Source of the DNA: Elusimicrobiota bacterium | GTDB taxonomy: Bacteria; Elusimicrobiota; Elusimicrobia; UBA1565 | DNA length: 62,069 bases | Direction: 5' to 3' | NCBI GenBank assembly: GCA_016218495.1 | Contig: JACRDU010000034.1 | Coordinates: 1-62,069, forward strand | Shown here: positions 16,801 through 27,100 of the stretch, in pieces | Numbering within the stretch: the stretch's first letter is position 1 | Layout of the letters: each line of letters opens with the position of its first letter | The notes under the pieces: generated by a model | The model's input: only the letters and a program-made list of their open reading frames with translations | Told to the model about the DNA's origin: nothing | The model's database searches: none | Program-made: the position numbers and the translations under genes

Positions 16801-17842
16801 CGGCGACGCCACTTCTGCTAAGCTCGCCTCCCTGGAGACAAGGATAAGGGCCGTGGTGGGCCAATACCGCCTTGGATTCTCCGGGAAGGACCGTGAAGGC
16901 CTTGGCTTCGACCCCCAGGAGCTCGAGCCGCGCTTAGGCGAGCTGAGGACGGCCGCCGAGGAAGCCGGGCGGGACAAAGCCGCAGAGAGCGCGCGCAAAG
17001 CCCTGAGCGCCCTCATCCCAAGGATGGCCGCCGCCACTCCCTCACAAGCCGGCGCCATCCTCCAGGAAGCCCAGAAGCTGGCTTCGGACGGACGCATCGG
17101 CGGCGAGCCGGAAACTCAGGACATCATGGGCAAGCTCGCCGAGCTTGCGCGCCAGAAAGGAGCGTCGGGGCCGCCCTCGGCGGACGGCCCCGGGGACGAA
17201 GTGGGAAAGGACTTTTTCAACGACCTCGGCGCGCTCCAGCGCGACCTGATCGCACTCCCCGGGGGACCCGGCTCCCAGGACCGCGCCGACGACCTGGTCG
17301 AGCGGGCGAATATGCTCCTTGAAAAGGCGCAGGACAAGCTCCCCGCCGGCCCTTCCGGACGCCCCAACCCCAATCTCCTGCCGATGCGGGACGCCCTTGC
17401 CGTATTCCAGAAATCGGCCGAAGCCAGGAAGGTCCAGGCCGGCCCTTCCTCCCCGGGGGCGGACGCGGCCGCTATGGAACCCGTCCGGAAGCTCTATGAA
17501 CGCTTCTCCGCCGCGTTCGCCGCCAAGGACCTGGCCGCCGTGCTCGACTGCCTCACTGAAGATTGGGAGGCCTCGGAAGGCACGACCCTCTCGGACATGG
17601 AGAGTACGCTCTCAAACTCGTTTCAGGCTTTCGACAGCGTGAGAATGGAGATCCAGAACCTCCAGATACGTCCGGCAGGGAACGGAAGATTCACGACATC
17701 ATACAGCACCCATATGGTGGGAACCATCCGCCAGAACGACATTCGCCACGAAGAGAAATCCACGCACCAGGACACCGTGGTCTTCACGAACGGAAGCCCG
17801 CGGATCCAGCGCACCACCGGAGGGACAGGATGGGTCCAATGA
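13805..17842 (+). CDS. Giant exported helical protein with C-terminal NTF2-like domain
   Basis: A 1345-residue protein. Residues 1-26 are a signal peptide (ALILAGTLLLAPAPPVPA). The body to about residue 1080 is almost entirely helical and charged, with many coiled-coil-like heptads (for example around 400-420 and 690-720). A few Cys include a QQKKPEPDCVWCDAG segment near 565. Residues about 1120-1215 are Gly/Pro/Asp-rich and flexible. Residues about 1220-1345 resemble an NTF2/SnoaL domain: MEPVRKLYERFSAAFAAKD, VLDCLTEDWEAS, then strands. It starts 13 bases after the preceding gene. A periplasmic scaffold or spacer role is an inference; no enzyme motif is visible. Confidence 0.65.
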   Translation: MNRPNRVCALILAGTLLLAPAPPVPAEGIKGSMTEEQLNDKWWEYYKNMGGVDPMEKWKEYVEESITPAELAELKDYKEKADAAMNAVDKISRGEFRIDGQKALKLAYERLRATKNLPRKLRRELPSAALIGKLLTTVELAATMMKANKGNEVALQAETLFQTLARDSSLSGPDDPLPADTHAALAVYNKYWLPRRSEQTRLESIARHQGYLSMKFREQDNLGAPTTRSYVDGTPFNGTVGMEDLSTYDANVVDALVSVLKMAADYKKGDIQQRQAQTEARELMSGFERWGHITGEDFDALQSLLDIEKKVEAAVPSYAKMLAAVPVELAEARASLKDDMGMASKFCGTTAPALYSAKLGLRDFGARSTKVVQKVQGMLPAVTAAEQDARKFCDEFSRLSELKEAERLKEKDKEYAQYVKDIRNACSAGGFSGMRYDGPRQAEIDALVGKVDAAIARDGQNDVTVGKFLDLHYLDQVPSYDETADESSRAQILSRLRGDISAPPDDSLAGLYLKAIGLFEAHLKARAALVKTANAAAQAIGAESARQQSRCEAMRELARQQKKPEPDCVWCDAGPAAEAAGIAISRIPALKFSGLEAPVRRWRAAQDAAAKISRAAQTSFFEDISNAIKALDSVFVAGESFTSSADTIRGFYTRVLQETQASGYFHAFNELRNAGMRLRSQHDEMERELALAQKSSAKTTAAILKAAQDAEQELSRLRSESNTAARNFQIATDFFSQSPWPEQAAWYREKAKEIPESLAQLQELITKTKKSAPGYEKGLQEAAAALKDLDWHAASFSASAAKLKKLGDEIEADWHLRELQSRAAGGERAGNQYLQGLDAPMKAALTDKLSKARSGMGEVELKVAGFAAREVEKMLAVLSRLKVVPADAILLDGGKTESLLQAKVYRDLGAKARKLNPELMASQGEAARIRGEVEGVYTFDDFYRKEYASHPVLKAYQDALAACDEVEKKGEASRAKLASSMKMEVDAISKEMDPLFKKPGDATSAKLASLETRIRAVVGQYRLGFSGKDREGLGFDPQELEPRLGELRTAAEEAGRDKAAESARKALSALIPRMAAATPSQAGAILQEAQKLASDGRIGGEPETQDIMGKLAELARQKGASGPPSADGPGDEVGKDFFNDLGALQRDLIALPGGPGSQDRADDLVERANMLLEKAQDKLPAGPSGRPNPNLLPMRDALAVFQKSAEARKVQAGPSSPGADAAAMEPVRKLYERFSAAFAAKDLAAVLDCLTEDWEASEGTTLSDMESTLSNSFQAFDSVRMEIQNLQIRPAGNGRFTTSYSTHMVGTIRQNDIRHEEKSTHQDTVVFTNGSPRIQRTTGGTGWVQ

Positions 17843-18255
17843 AGAGCGCCGTCATCCTCGCCGCAACCGGCCTCCTTGCGGCCTGCCGGGGCACGGCTCA
17901 GACGCGGCCTGATGACCGTCCGGTTGCGGAGCTCCTCAAGAGCGTGGAGACCGGCATCCGGGAACGCAATCCCGACACGACGCTGGAGTTCTTCGACCCC
18001 GAGACTTCCCAGGGCGCCCTGGAGCTCCGACGCAGGGTCGAGGATTTCCTCAAGGCGAACCGGGTGACCCAGTTCGAGTTCTGGGTCGACTCCGTCCACC
18101 GCAAGGACGGCCTCATCTGGGTCAAGACCCACTGGAAGCGGGTCATCCACGACTCCGCGGGGCGGCCCTCCCAGGCTTCCGGGGAGAGCGACCTGATCCT
18201 GCGGGAGGGCAAGCGCCTGAGGATCCTCGAAGTGCGCGGCAGCCCTATCTTCTGA
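17830..18255 (+). CDS. Small lipoprotein with NTF2-like domain
   Basis: A 141-residue lipoprotein with lipobox LLAAC (Cys about residue 20). The mature part has an initial helix VAELLKSVETGIRERNPD, then TLEFFDPETSQG and alternating strands (TQFEFWVDSVHRK, LIWVKTHWKRVI, ESDLILREGKRLRILEV) typical of an NTF2-like cone fold. The ATG at 17830 follows a GGAGGG ribosome binding site and overlaps the end of the 1345-residue gene. A second ATG at 17839 makes an exact ATGA junction and is equally possible. It is the last gene of the four-gene exported set. Its 3' end overlaps the convergent methyltransferase gene by 11 bases. Confidence 0.72.
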   Translation: MGPMKSAVILAATGLLAACRGTAQTRPDDRPVAELLKSVETGIRERNPDTTLEFFDPETSQGALELRRRVEDFLKANRVTQFEFWVDSVHRKDGLIWVKTHWKRVIHDSAGRPSQASGESDLILREGKRLRILEVRGSPIF

Positions 18256-19060
18256 AGGCCAGCACCCGGTAGCGGATGAGGCCCAGGCGCGAGCTCCACT
18301 CCAGGAGCTTGGTAGCCCGGCGCAGGTTGACGGCCTGCGCCCCTTCCGTCCCCTTCAGGAGCCCCAGCAGGATGGGATAGGTGGGCAGGGTGTGCGCGGT
18401 TATGTCGCGGTCGAGCACGACCTCCAGGCCGGCCTTGCGCGCCATCACCGCATAATCGCCGTCCGGCCAGCCGGTGCCCATCACCCCGTAGCCGCGGCCG
18501 ATCTGCTCGCCCAGGCGCTGCCCCAGCCAGGAGGCCTTCCCGTCGGGGTCGTTGGGCACGAAATCCGAGAGCGCCAGCATCCCGCCCGGCTTGAGCACGC
18601 GGGCGGCCTCCCTCAGGAAGGCGAAACGCGACGGGAAATGGAAGATGCACTCGACGGCCAGCGCCCTGTCGAAGGAGCCGGACGCGAACGGCAGCACGCA
18701 GGCGTCGCCCTGCACCCAGGAGCTCCCCGCCGCCGTCTTCGCGGCGACGGCGAGCTGGCGCGCGTCGATGTTGAGCCCAATCAGGCGCATGTCCCGGCGC
18801 TGCGCCGCCACCGCGGCCAAGGTCCCGCCGAAGCCGCAGCCGGCGTCGAGCAAGGCCTGCCCGTCCCGCAGTTCGGCGGCGTCGAGCAGGAGCCCGTTGA
18901 GCCGCTCCATCGCCGCGCCCAGCCCCTCGGGGGTCCGGGGCGCCCCGGCGGGGTCTTCCCAATAGCCCCAATGCACGAAGCGGCTCAGCGCCTCCGAGGC
19001 CGGCTCCCCGCGGGAACGGCCTTCCAGGATGATGTCGAAGTAAGGGAGTCGGCCGTCCAC
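18245..19060 (-). CDS. SAM-dependent methyltransferase (class I)
   Basis: A 271-residue class I methyltransferase. The SAM-binding motif I is LLDAGCGFGGT (near residue 69), followed by the acidic loop LIGLNIDARQL, QGDACVLPFASGSFDRALAVE (motifs II-III) and FLREAARVLKPGGMLALSDF (post-motif III). The architecture resembles small-molecule or sterol/sarcosine methyltransferases (Methyltransf_11/25 type). The substrate is unknown. It lies 10 bases after the amidase gene on the same strand, so the two probably share a transcript. No strong ribosome binding site is visible. Confidence 0.88.
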   Translation of the reverse strand: MDGRLPYFDIILEGRSRGEPASEALSRFVHWGYWEDPAGAPRTPEGLGAAMERLNGLLLDAAELRDGQALLDAGCGFGGTLAAVAAQRRDMRLIGLNIDARQLAVAAKTAAGSSWVQGDACVLPFASGSFDRALAVECIFHFPSRFAFLREAARVLKPGGMLALSDFVPNDPDGKASWLGQRLGEQIGRGYGVMGTGWPDGDYAVMARKAGLEVVLDRDITAHTLPTYPILLGLLKGTEGAQAVNLRRATKLLEWSSRLGLIRYRVLAFRR

Positions 19061-19070
19061 GGGGCTCGGG

Positions 19071-21095
19071 CTACTTCGCGCCCGCGGCCAGCCGTTCGGC
19101 CCGGGAGCCGCGCTGCAGGCGCTGGTAGTCCTTGAGGTAGTCCAGGATGCCTTCGAGGATGGTGCCGGCCAGTTTCTTCTGATACTCGGGCCGGCGCAGG
19201 CGCTCCTCCTGCTCGGGGAGGATCATGTAGGCCGACTCCGTCAGGATGGCGGGCATATAGGTCCCGCGGCACACGGCCAGGTCTCCCCAGCGCAGGCCCT
19301 CGTCGGGCAGCTCGGGCTGGTTGCGCCGGTAGGACTCCTCGACGGCCTCGGCCAGGCGGCGGCTCTGCGGGTGGTAGTAGAAATGCATGTAGCCCCGCGC
19401 CGTTTCGGCCGGGTCGGCCGTGACGGGCAGCGCGTTGTTGTGGATGGAGACGTACAGGTCGCCCCTGGCCTCGTAAGCCAGGGCCGGCCGCTCGCCCAGG
19501 CCCGGCCCGTCCGAGGAACGCCGAATCATATAGACCTGGGCCCCCTCGGAGAGGAGGAGGCCTTCCAGCGCCCCCGCGATGGCGAGGTTGGTGTCCCGCT
19601 CCGTCGTGCCCAGCGGTCCGACCGCGCTCATCTCGGGGCCGTGCCCCGGGTCGACGACGACCTTGCGCCCTGCCAGCACGTTGGAGCCCCTGGTCAGGTC
19701 CGGGGGCCGGCGGATCTCGAGGAAGAAGTTCCCCGACTCGTCGTAGCCGGAGGCGTAGCCCCAGCCCCAGGCCAGGTGGGTGTCCACCTCGAGGGTCACG
19801 ACCTCGCCGGATTCCTGGCGCCACCGCACATCGCGCACGATGGCATCCTGGGTATCGAAGCGCATCCTGTCGAAGCGCTGGCGGGAGTTGTAGAAGCGCA
19901 CCGAGAAGCCCAGCGGTTCGACCGTCTGCCGGACCTCGTAGGCCACCCGCTCGGAGGCGCTGACGACCAGCTTCACGGAACGGTCGGAGGCCGTCGTGGT
20001 GATGTAGCGTCCCACGATGGCGCGGGGCGGTGGGGAGCCGGCGGCCAGCTGGGCTAGGGATTTCTGGTCCACCCAGCCGTCGTCCTTCTCGGAGAGCCGG
20101 ACATGGGCCATGGGGCCGCGCCGGCCGATGGTCTCCAGCCGCACCCCGGCCGGCAGGAAGAGGGAATAGCCCTGTTCGGAGGATTTGAGGATGCTGACCC
20201 GGGAGGTCGTGACCGCGGCGCGGGTCTGCAGGGCGTCGAGGACGGAGACCTTCCCGACGGCCTCGGCCTTGCCCTTCCCTCCCGGGGCCTTGACCCGGCA
20301 CACCACCTCGGCGGGCTCGCGGCGCTCGGTGGCCGGGGCGTAGAAATGGCCCTCGTAGAGCCCTCTCACGGCCGGATTCTCCGCCATCGGCAGGCTGCGG
20401 GCGATGCGCCCCACGGAGAACTCGGCGGCGCCGCCCTCCGGACCCCGGCAGCGCACGGCGAGCAGCTCTCCGGGCATCACCTCGGCGTCTTCGGCGGGCT
20501 CGAGCGCCAGGACCTCCCCGAGCTTGGGCTCAGGGCCGTTGGGGGGAGCCACCTGGACGACGCGGCGCGTCGAGACCATGATTCCTGAGAACTTGGACTC
20601 GAAGTCCAGCGTGAAGGTCCCGGTGGAGAACGGGAGCATGGAGAAGAAGGCCCCGGAAGGCAGCACCTGCACGGGCTGGTCGTTGATGGTCAGCGCGGCG
20701 CCCGGGTTCGCGCGCCCGAAGACGAAGGAGCGTTTGACGAAGGGCAGCGAGTCCTGCTCCTTGGGCCAGACCACATCGAGGACGGGGATGATGGGCTGGG
20801 GCGGAAGAGGGGGCGCGGGCGGGGCCGCAGGCGTCGACACGGCCGGCGGCTCGGCGAGCAGGCCGTCGAGGGCTGCTTTGTCCTTGGCGGAGAGCTTGTC
20901 GGAAGGCGCGGCCTCCGGGGCCGGCTCGGCCTTGGCCTTCGCGCGGCGGGATTTGCGCGGCGTCTTGCGGGCGGGCTTGGCTTCGGCGGGGGCGTCGTGG
21001 ACGGGCTCGGAACGGAGCCCCGAGACGGCTTCCGTGGAAACGGTCTGGGCGGCTATGGGGGCGGCGAGGAGCAGGCAGAGCAACGCCGGGGTCAC
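19071..21095 (-). CDS. N-acetylmuramoyl-L-alanine amidase (Amidase_3, AmiC-like), exported
   Basis: A 674-residue periplasmic amidase that cleaves the lactyl-L-alanine bond of peptidoglycan. It has a signal peptide (PALLCLLLAAPIAAQ), a Lys/Ala/Pro-rich linker (about 35-100), beta-rich regions including a probable SH3-like segment near residues 290-345, and a catalytic domain at about 478-660. Zinc ligands are His485 (DPGHG), Glu499 (TTERDTN) and His552 (SIHNNA). The catalytic Glu620 lies in LTESAYM, so the site is complete. The start is GTG at 21095 with TACAAT six bases upstream and no ribosome binding site. An EnvC-like candidate activator lies at 60854-62069. It is probably cotranscribed with the methyltransferase. 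Confidence 0.92.
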   Translation of the reverse strand: MTPALLCLLLAAPIAAQTVSTEAVSGLRSEPVHDAPAEAKPARKTPRKSRRAKAKAEPAPEAAPSDKLSAKDKAALDGLLAEPPAVSTPAAPPAPPLPPQPIIPVLDVVWPKEQDSLPFVKRSFVFGRANPGAALTINDQPVQVLPSGAFFSMLPFSTGTFTLDFESKFSGIMVSTRRVVQVAPPNGPEPKLGEVLALEPAEDAEVMPGELLAVRCRGPEGGAAEFSVGRIARSLPMAENPAVRGLYEGHFYAPATERREPAEVVCRVKAPGGKGKAEAVGKVSVLDALQTRAAVTTSRVSILKSSEQGYSLFLPAGVRLETIGRRGPMAHVRLSEKDDGWVDQKSLAQLAAGSPPPRAIVGRYITTTASDRSVKLVVSASERVAYEVRQTVEPLGFSVRFYNSRQRFDRMRFDTQDAIVRDVRWRQESGEVVTLEVDTHLAWGWGYASGYDESGNFFLEIRRPPDLTRGSNVLAGRKVVVDPGHGPEMSAVGPLGTTERDTNLAIAGALEGLLLSEGAQVYMIRRSSDGPGLGERPALAYEARGDLYVSIHNNALPVTADPAETARGYMHFYYHPQSRRLAEAVEESYRRNQPELPDEGLRWGDLAVCRGTYMPAILTESAYMILPEQEERLRRPEYQKKLAGTILEGILDYLKDYQRLQRGSRAERLAAGAK

Positions 21096-21107
21096 GGCGC
21101 CATTGTA
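21095..21107 (-). promoter_or_regulatory. TACAAT-N6-GTG, probable leaderless promoter
   Basis: On the minus strand TACAAT (21107-21102) stands exactly six bases before the amidase GTG codon. It lies in the short gap after the protease gene. No ribosome binding site is present. Confidence 0.5.
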
Positions 21108-21119
21108 GCCTTAGAGGCC

Positions 21120-24100
21120 CTACCTTATAAAGAGGGTCAGCCCGCCCCACACCGAGGCCCAGGCCCGGGGCAGCACGGAGGAGAAGAGCTTCGTGAACCA
21201 GCCCTGGGGCGCCGCGGGCGCGGCGGGCTGGTCGCCGTACTTCTTGTCCGCTTCGTCGTACATCGTCTTAGAACGGGCGGCCACCGCGTCGAGGTCCTTG
21301 AGGTCCGAGTCCATCGCGGCCAGGGCCTTCTCGAAGGACATCAGCCCCGCACCGACCGCCTCGACGCCGCCCGCCACCGGCTCGGCGGTCCGTTCGACGA
21401 GGTCCTCGAGGTAGAAGGTGTAGCCGTTGGGCAGCGTCCGGCCGGCCGCCTCGTAGGCCTTGACCATCCGCTCGATGAGCAGGGCCATCTTGCCCGTAGT
21501 ATGCGGCGCGGCCATCGAGGTCCCCGACATGTAGTGGTAGAGGGTCTGGTCCTTCCAGCGCACGGCGGTGGGCTCGGAGCCCATCGCCTCGGCCAGGCGG
21601 CGGTTCAGCGCGGAGACGATCTCGTAGGGGTTGGGGAGTCCGAAGAAGACCCCGCCGCCGAAGTCGAGCCAGCTCACCAGCCGCTCGCCCCGCGCTCCCC
21701 GCGAAGAGTAGTCGGTGAGCCCGCGCTTCTTGTCGACCGCGCCGACCGAGACGGCCAGCGGGGCGTTGGCGGGAGACCCCACCGTGCCCTCCATCGGGCC
21801 CTCGTTGCCGGCTGCGGCGATGACGAAGATGTTCTTCAGGCGGAGCTTGTTCACGAGCCGTCCCATCGCGCTGTCGGGAGAGCCGGGGCCTCCCAGGGAG
21901 AGGTTGACCACCACGGGGTCCTTGAGAGGATCGGCCGAGAGGCTGGCCGCCCACTCCAGGCCCGCCATCACGGTGGCCTCCGAACCGCCCTGGGCGCCGA
22001 GGACCTTCCCCACGGCGAAGCGCACGCCGGGGGCCATGCCGACATAGGGCGACCCGTCGACGGATTGGCCGCCGACGATCCCCATGCCGTGCGTGCCGTG
22101 GCTGACGCTCTCGGACTCCACATCCTCGGCCCCGCCCTCCTCGGCGACGAAGTTGCGCTTGCTCGCGATGCGCGAGCGGGGGATGGCGGGATGGTCGGTG
22201 TCCCCGCCCTCGTCGAGGTAGGCGACGAGCACCTTCTCCCCGGTCAGCGACCGGCTCTCGCGGGCCGCGGGCATGTCGGAGAGGGGCCCCGTTTCCTTCA
22301 GGAAGCGGTACATCGGCCCTGCGCGGGAGACCTTGAAGCCCCGGCCTTCCAGCTCAGCGCGCAGCGCGGTGACTTTCGCGGCCGGGACGTTCATCCATAG
22401 CGTCTGGGAAAGGGGCATCGCCGCCTGGAGGGCCGCGTCATGGCGCTGGATGGTCTCCGCATCAAGGCCATAGGCCTGCGCGGACTCCACCGCGTTCTGC
22501 GCGGGCAGTCCGCGGAAATCCTGGAAGCGGGCGATGCGCGCCCCTCCCTCCGGGAGCTCCACGATGAGGTGGACCGCGCCCAGGGCCGAGTCGACCCCCG
22601 GGACCCCGGCCCCGTGGGGGTCGGGCAGCGGCGTGGGCAGGTCCAGCGGCACGTTGACCACGCGGGCGAGCAGGCGGACCATCTGGCCCAGCGCGCCCTC
22701 ATGGTTCGCATACGCCTTGAACTTGTTGATGAAATCCACCACGGCGCCCTTCAGGGGCTCCTCGGAGATCCGACGCCTGGCGTCCGGGGAGCGCGATACG
22801 GCGGCGAAGAACTTCGCTATGGTCCGGGTCAGCGCGAAGTTCTGAGGGCCCGAGGCGGCGAGCAGGCCGAGGATGGTCTCATTGGTCACGGACCCCGGCT
22901 GGTTCGACGCGATCTCGGTCAGGGAGGCCACGGCGACGTGGCGCACGTTGCCCCTTTCCTTCTCGTTGACCGCGCGCGCGCTCAGCGCGTCCGACGCGGA
23001 CGGCGGGGCGCGGGTCCCCAGGCGCCCCAGCAGCCAGACCGCGCTCATGCGCACGCGCTTGTCCTCGTGCCCGGCCGCCTCGGTGAGGCGGGCCAGCCCG
23101 CTCTCGTCTCCGTGCCGGGCCAGCGCGTAGGCCGAGTACATCCTGACGTCCGGGCGGGAGTCGGCGAGGGCGGCGCGCAGCGCCTCGTCGGCGGCGTAGC
23201 TCTGCGCCTCCGCGAGGGCCAGGAACGCGGCCTGGCGCACGCGCGGCTCGGGGTCGGAGAGGGCCGCCTCGACGAGGGCGACGGCGGCTTCGGGCGTCTT
23301 ATGGTTGGCCAGGGCGAACGCGGCGTAGAACCGGACGAGCCAGACCTCGTCCTTGAGGGCCTTGGTCAGGCCGGCCGCGGCATCGGTCCGCGCCGCGGTG
23401 AAAGCCCGGTCGAAGGCGACGTTGGCTTGGTCGCCCAGCTCCCCCTTGGCCGCATCGGCGGCGGCCGCATCCTCGATAGGGGCTTCGGAGGCCGCGGACG
23501 GCTCCGCCTTCTTCTTAGCGTCCAGGAAGGACTTGCGCGCCGCTTCGGCCTCCAGGTAAGGCTTGTCCTCCAGCGCCCAGACCGCTTGGGCGCGCGAGAC
23601 CCAGTCCCAAGGCTCGGCCGAGGCCTCGGAGACCGCGGCCAGCGAGGAACGGCCGGCGGAGACGAGCAGGCGGGCGATGCGCCGCGGCAGGCTGAGCAGC
23701 TCGCCGCCGAAGGTCCGGACGGCCAACCGGACGGCGGCCTCCGCGTCGACGAAGCCGCCTTCCTGGAAGAAGAGCGGCACGCCCATGTCCTTGGAGGAGC
23801 GCATCAGGACGAGGGTGACGGCCTGAGGCAGGTTCTCCATGAAGAAGCGGTGCGCGGGGGTCCCCTCCTTGAGCACCTTGAGGGCGGCCTGCTTGACCAG
23901 CAGGGCGATGGCGGCCACCATCGGGTTCGACATTGAGGTCCCGGACATCCGGGTATGCTTCCCGTCCGGCGCGTCGGAGACGCCGGCCGGCATGTCCTTG
24001 GACTTCACGGATTCGATGCCGTGTTCATAGACGTCCGCCACGCCCGGGGGGGTGGTCACGTCGCCGCCCAGCGCCGTCAGGCCGTAGGGCCTCCGCCAGC

Positions 24101-27100
24101 GCGCCCGGCTCCAGCGGCGGTCGATGACCGGGCCGACCGACGAATAGAACGAGATCTCGGGGACGCCGTCGTCCTCGCTCTTGGCGGCCGCCGTCACGGT
24201 GGTGACGAACTCGCCGGAGGAGGGCTGGGAACGCGTCTCGTTGAACGGCCCGGCGTTGCCCGCCGAGGCCGTGATGATGGGGAAATGTCCCCGGGAGTTC
24301 TTCTTGCGCGAGAGGTCCGAGAAGAACTTGGCCAGCGGCGCGTCGACGGTGCCGGGGCTGCCCAGGCTCAGGCTGATGACGTCGGCGTCCCACTGCATCG
24401 CGTCCATCGCGGCGGCCATGATGTCGCCGTCCGAGGCCCCGAAGCCGTTCTGGGAGAAGACCTTCCCCATCCGTCCTTCGGCCTTGGGCGCCATGCCCCG
24501 GTAGACGGAACCGTCCGCGTAGGAGATGCCGGCCTTGTGCGAGCCGTGCCCGACCCAGTCTTCCGGCCCCTCGTTGACGAAGTCGATGGACATCAGGCCG
24601 CGGCCGGCGAAGTCGGGGTGGGTCGTGTCGAGGCCGGTGTCGATGTCGTAGATGCGGCCCCCGGCGCCGTCGAACCCCAGCGCCCAGGCCTTGTCCACCC
24701 CCTGGACGGGTCCGGACGTGCGCAGGTGCAGGGAGTAGCCGGAGACGGACTGCTCCACGGAATAGCCGCCCTCGGCCCCGAAGCGCTTGAGCGCCTTCGC
24801 ATGCGATCGCCGGACGCTCACATAGAGCTTGCCGCCGAACTCCTCTCCGAAGGAGTGCTTCACGCGCAGCCCGGCGCTGCGGAACCTGGCCAGGTCCTCC
24901 TCCGAGAAGCCCGCGTCGCGCAGGATGGCCTCCTGGCGGCTGCGGGGCTCGGCGAACAGGCGCGTCTCGTTGGTCCAGACCTTCCCCCCTTCCTTGGGCC
25001 TGAGCCAGAGGTCCACCCGGGGCTCGAGCTTGCGGGCCACGATGACATGCCCCCCTTCGGGGAGGTCGACGCGGGAGACCATGAAGGAGCCGCCGTCGGA
25101 GCCCTGCCAATAGCGGACCAGGCGCTGGACGGTGTCGAGCCCGGTCTCGCCGGGGGCGAAGGGCAGCAGGAGCGCTCCCTTATAATCCATAGACTGGTAG
25201 AGCTTCTCGAGCACGGCGGCGGCCTGGACCTGGGCCAGCCCCTGGCGGGCGGCCTTGAACATCATCTCGTCGAGCATCGACTTGATCCGGCCGGCCTTGG
25301 GCTTCTCCCGGCCCCGGCGGCCCAAGGTCTCCGCGGCCAGGTCCCCGAAGCGGCGGCCCTCGGGCGTCCCGTCGGCGAAGGCCGAAGGGCCGGAGACGGC
25401 CAGCTTCTGGCGCAGGAGGCTCAGCTCGTCGAGCTTGCGCAGGGCCGACTGCAGGCGCAGAGACTCCGGGGTCTCTCCGGAAGGGAGCGCGCCGAAGCTC
25501 TGCGGATAGACGATGAGCCGGAAGCGCTCGCCGTAGCCCTTGGCGCCCAACGCCGCGATGATCCTGTCCGCGGCGGGAAGCTGGTCCTCGCGGCGCGAGG
25601 CTGCCCCGCTCACCATGGCGATGGACCTCGCCTCGGCCGGCGCGCCGGTCTCCAGGGAAAGCATGCGGGCTTTACCGCCGGAGAGCTCGATGTAGGTCTG
25701 GGGGTTCCTCGTCTCGTGGGAGCCGGGATGGACGATCAATGCGTCGTATTCGTGCCCGAGGTCGAGGGAGATGTGCGCGTCGTGCAGGACGCGCTCGAGC
25801 ACCGGGATGCGGAGGCTCGAGAGCGTCCTCTTCGGGGTCCACTCCTTGATGCGGGCGTCGAGCTCCGAAGAGAGGAAATCCCAGCCGCGCCGGAGCAGGC
25901 CCCCGTCCTGCGGGGGTCCCCGCCCTTTGTCCTTCGCGTAGTGGGCCAGCTCATGGCGCAGGACCCAGCGGAACAGCCAGGGGGTGCGGGCCAGCTCCGG
26001 CCTGAGCCAGATCGAGCCGGCCTGCGTGAATGCGAAGGAGAGGTGTTCGAAGGGCTGCGCCGGGCGCCAGACCTTGAGCAGACCGCGCCCCGGGCCGGTT
26101 CCGAGGAGGCTGGCGGTCACGCTGGGGTGCAGGTTCCAGCGCCGGACCTCCTTGCGCACGAAGCGCCAGAACTCCTCGTCGGAGACCGGCGCCCGCTTGG
26201 CCACGGCGAAGGTGAAGAGCGCCGCCTCCCATGCGGCGTAGGCGGCGGACATCGCCGCGGCTATCCCCGCCGCCGCCGCGAAGACCGTGGCCGTGGCGGC
26301 CACCGTCCCGGTGGCCGGGATGTTGAGGGCGCCCAGCGCCCCCGGCAGCCAGGAGGAGAAGACGTTGAAGGCGGCCGGGCCGAGCGTCAGGACGGCGAAG
26401 AGGGCGCCGGCCGCCGCCGCCAGGGTCAGAGGGAAGTAGACGGAACGGTGCCGGACGCCGGTATCCGTGCGGGCAGGAGCCGCCGGCATCGCGCCGCGGA
26501 CCGGAGCGGCCGCGCCTTCCTGCGGGCGGGACAGCCCGGAGGCGGCACGCGCCGACTGGACGCCTCCCGCGGGGATGGCCTCGGCGGCCCGGGACAACGG
26601 CTCGCCGGTCACCCGGCGCGCGAAGTCCTGTTCGGCCGAGGCGCGCGACCCGGACCCCGAGGCGCCGGGAGAGACCGAAGAGGGCAGGGAAAGGGCCGCC
26701 ATGACGGCTTTGAAGGACTTGCTCGCCGCCGCCGGAGATTCCGCCGTCCCGAGGAAGGCGGGAGCAGCGGCCTCGGAAGAGGGCGCGGCCGGGACCGGGG
26801 CAGCGAAGGCGGGGCGGAACGCCGCGGGCGCCGCCGATAGTCCGGCGGGAGCGGGGGTTACGGCGGCGGCCCGCGCGGCGCCGGAGGCGGAGGCGGAAGG
26901 CCCCAGCACGGGGGTGGGCAAGGGGATGGAGGGCAGGACGGGGGCCGCGGCGCCCAATCCCGGCGCGGCCAGGGACGGCAGGCCGAGGGAGACGACCCCG
27001 GGAGCGGCGGCCGCCGCTCCCGTCACAGGCGCCGCCGGGGCGGCCGGGGCCGCCGTCCTCACCACCTGGGCCCAGCCGGACGTCCCGGGGGCCGCGAGGA

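Noticed and set aside
23955-26840. 961-codon plus-strand open frame inside the giant protease gene
   Set aside because: It mirrors the subtilisin-coding strand and has no recognisable fold; Arg/Gly/Ala/Asp composition is typical of antisense frames in GC-rich DNA.
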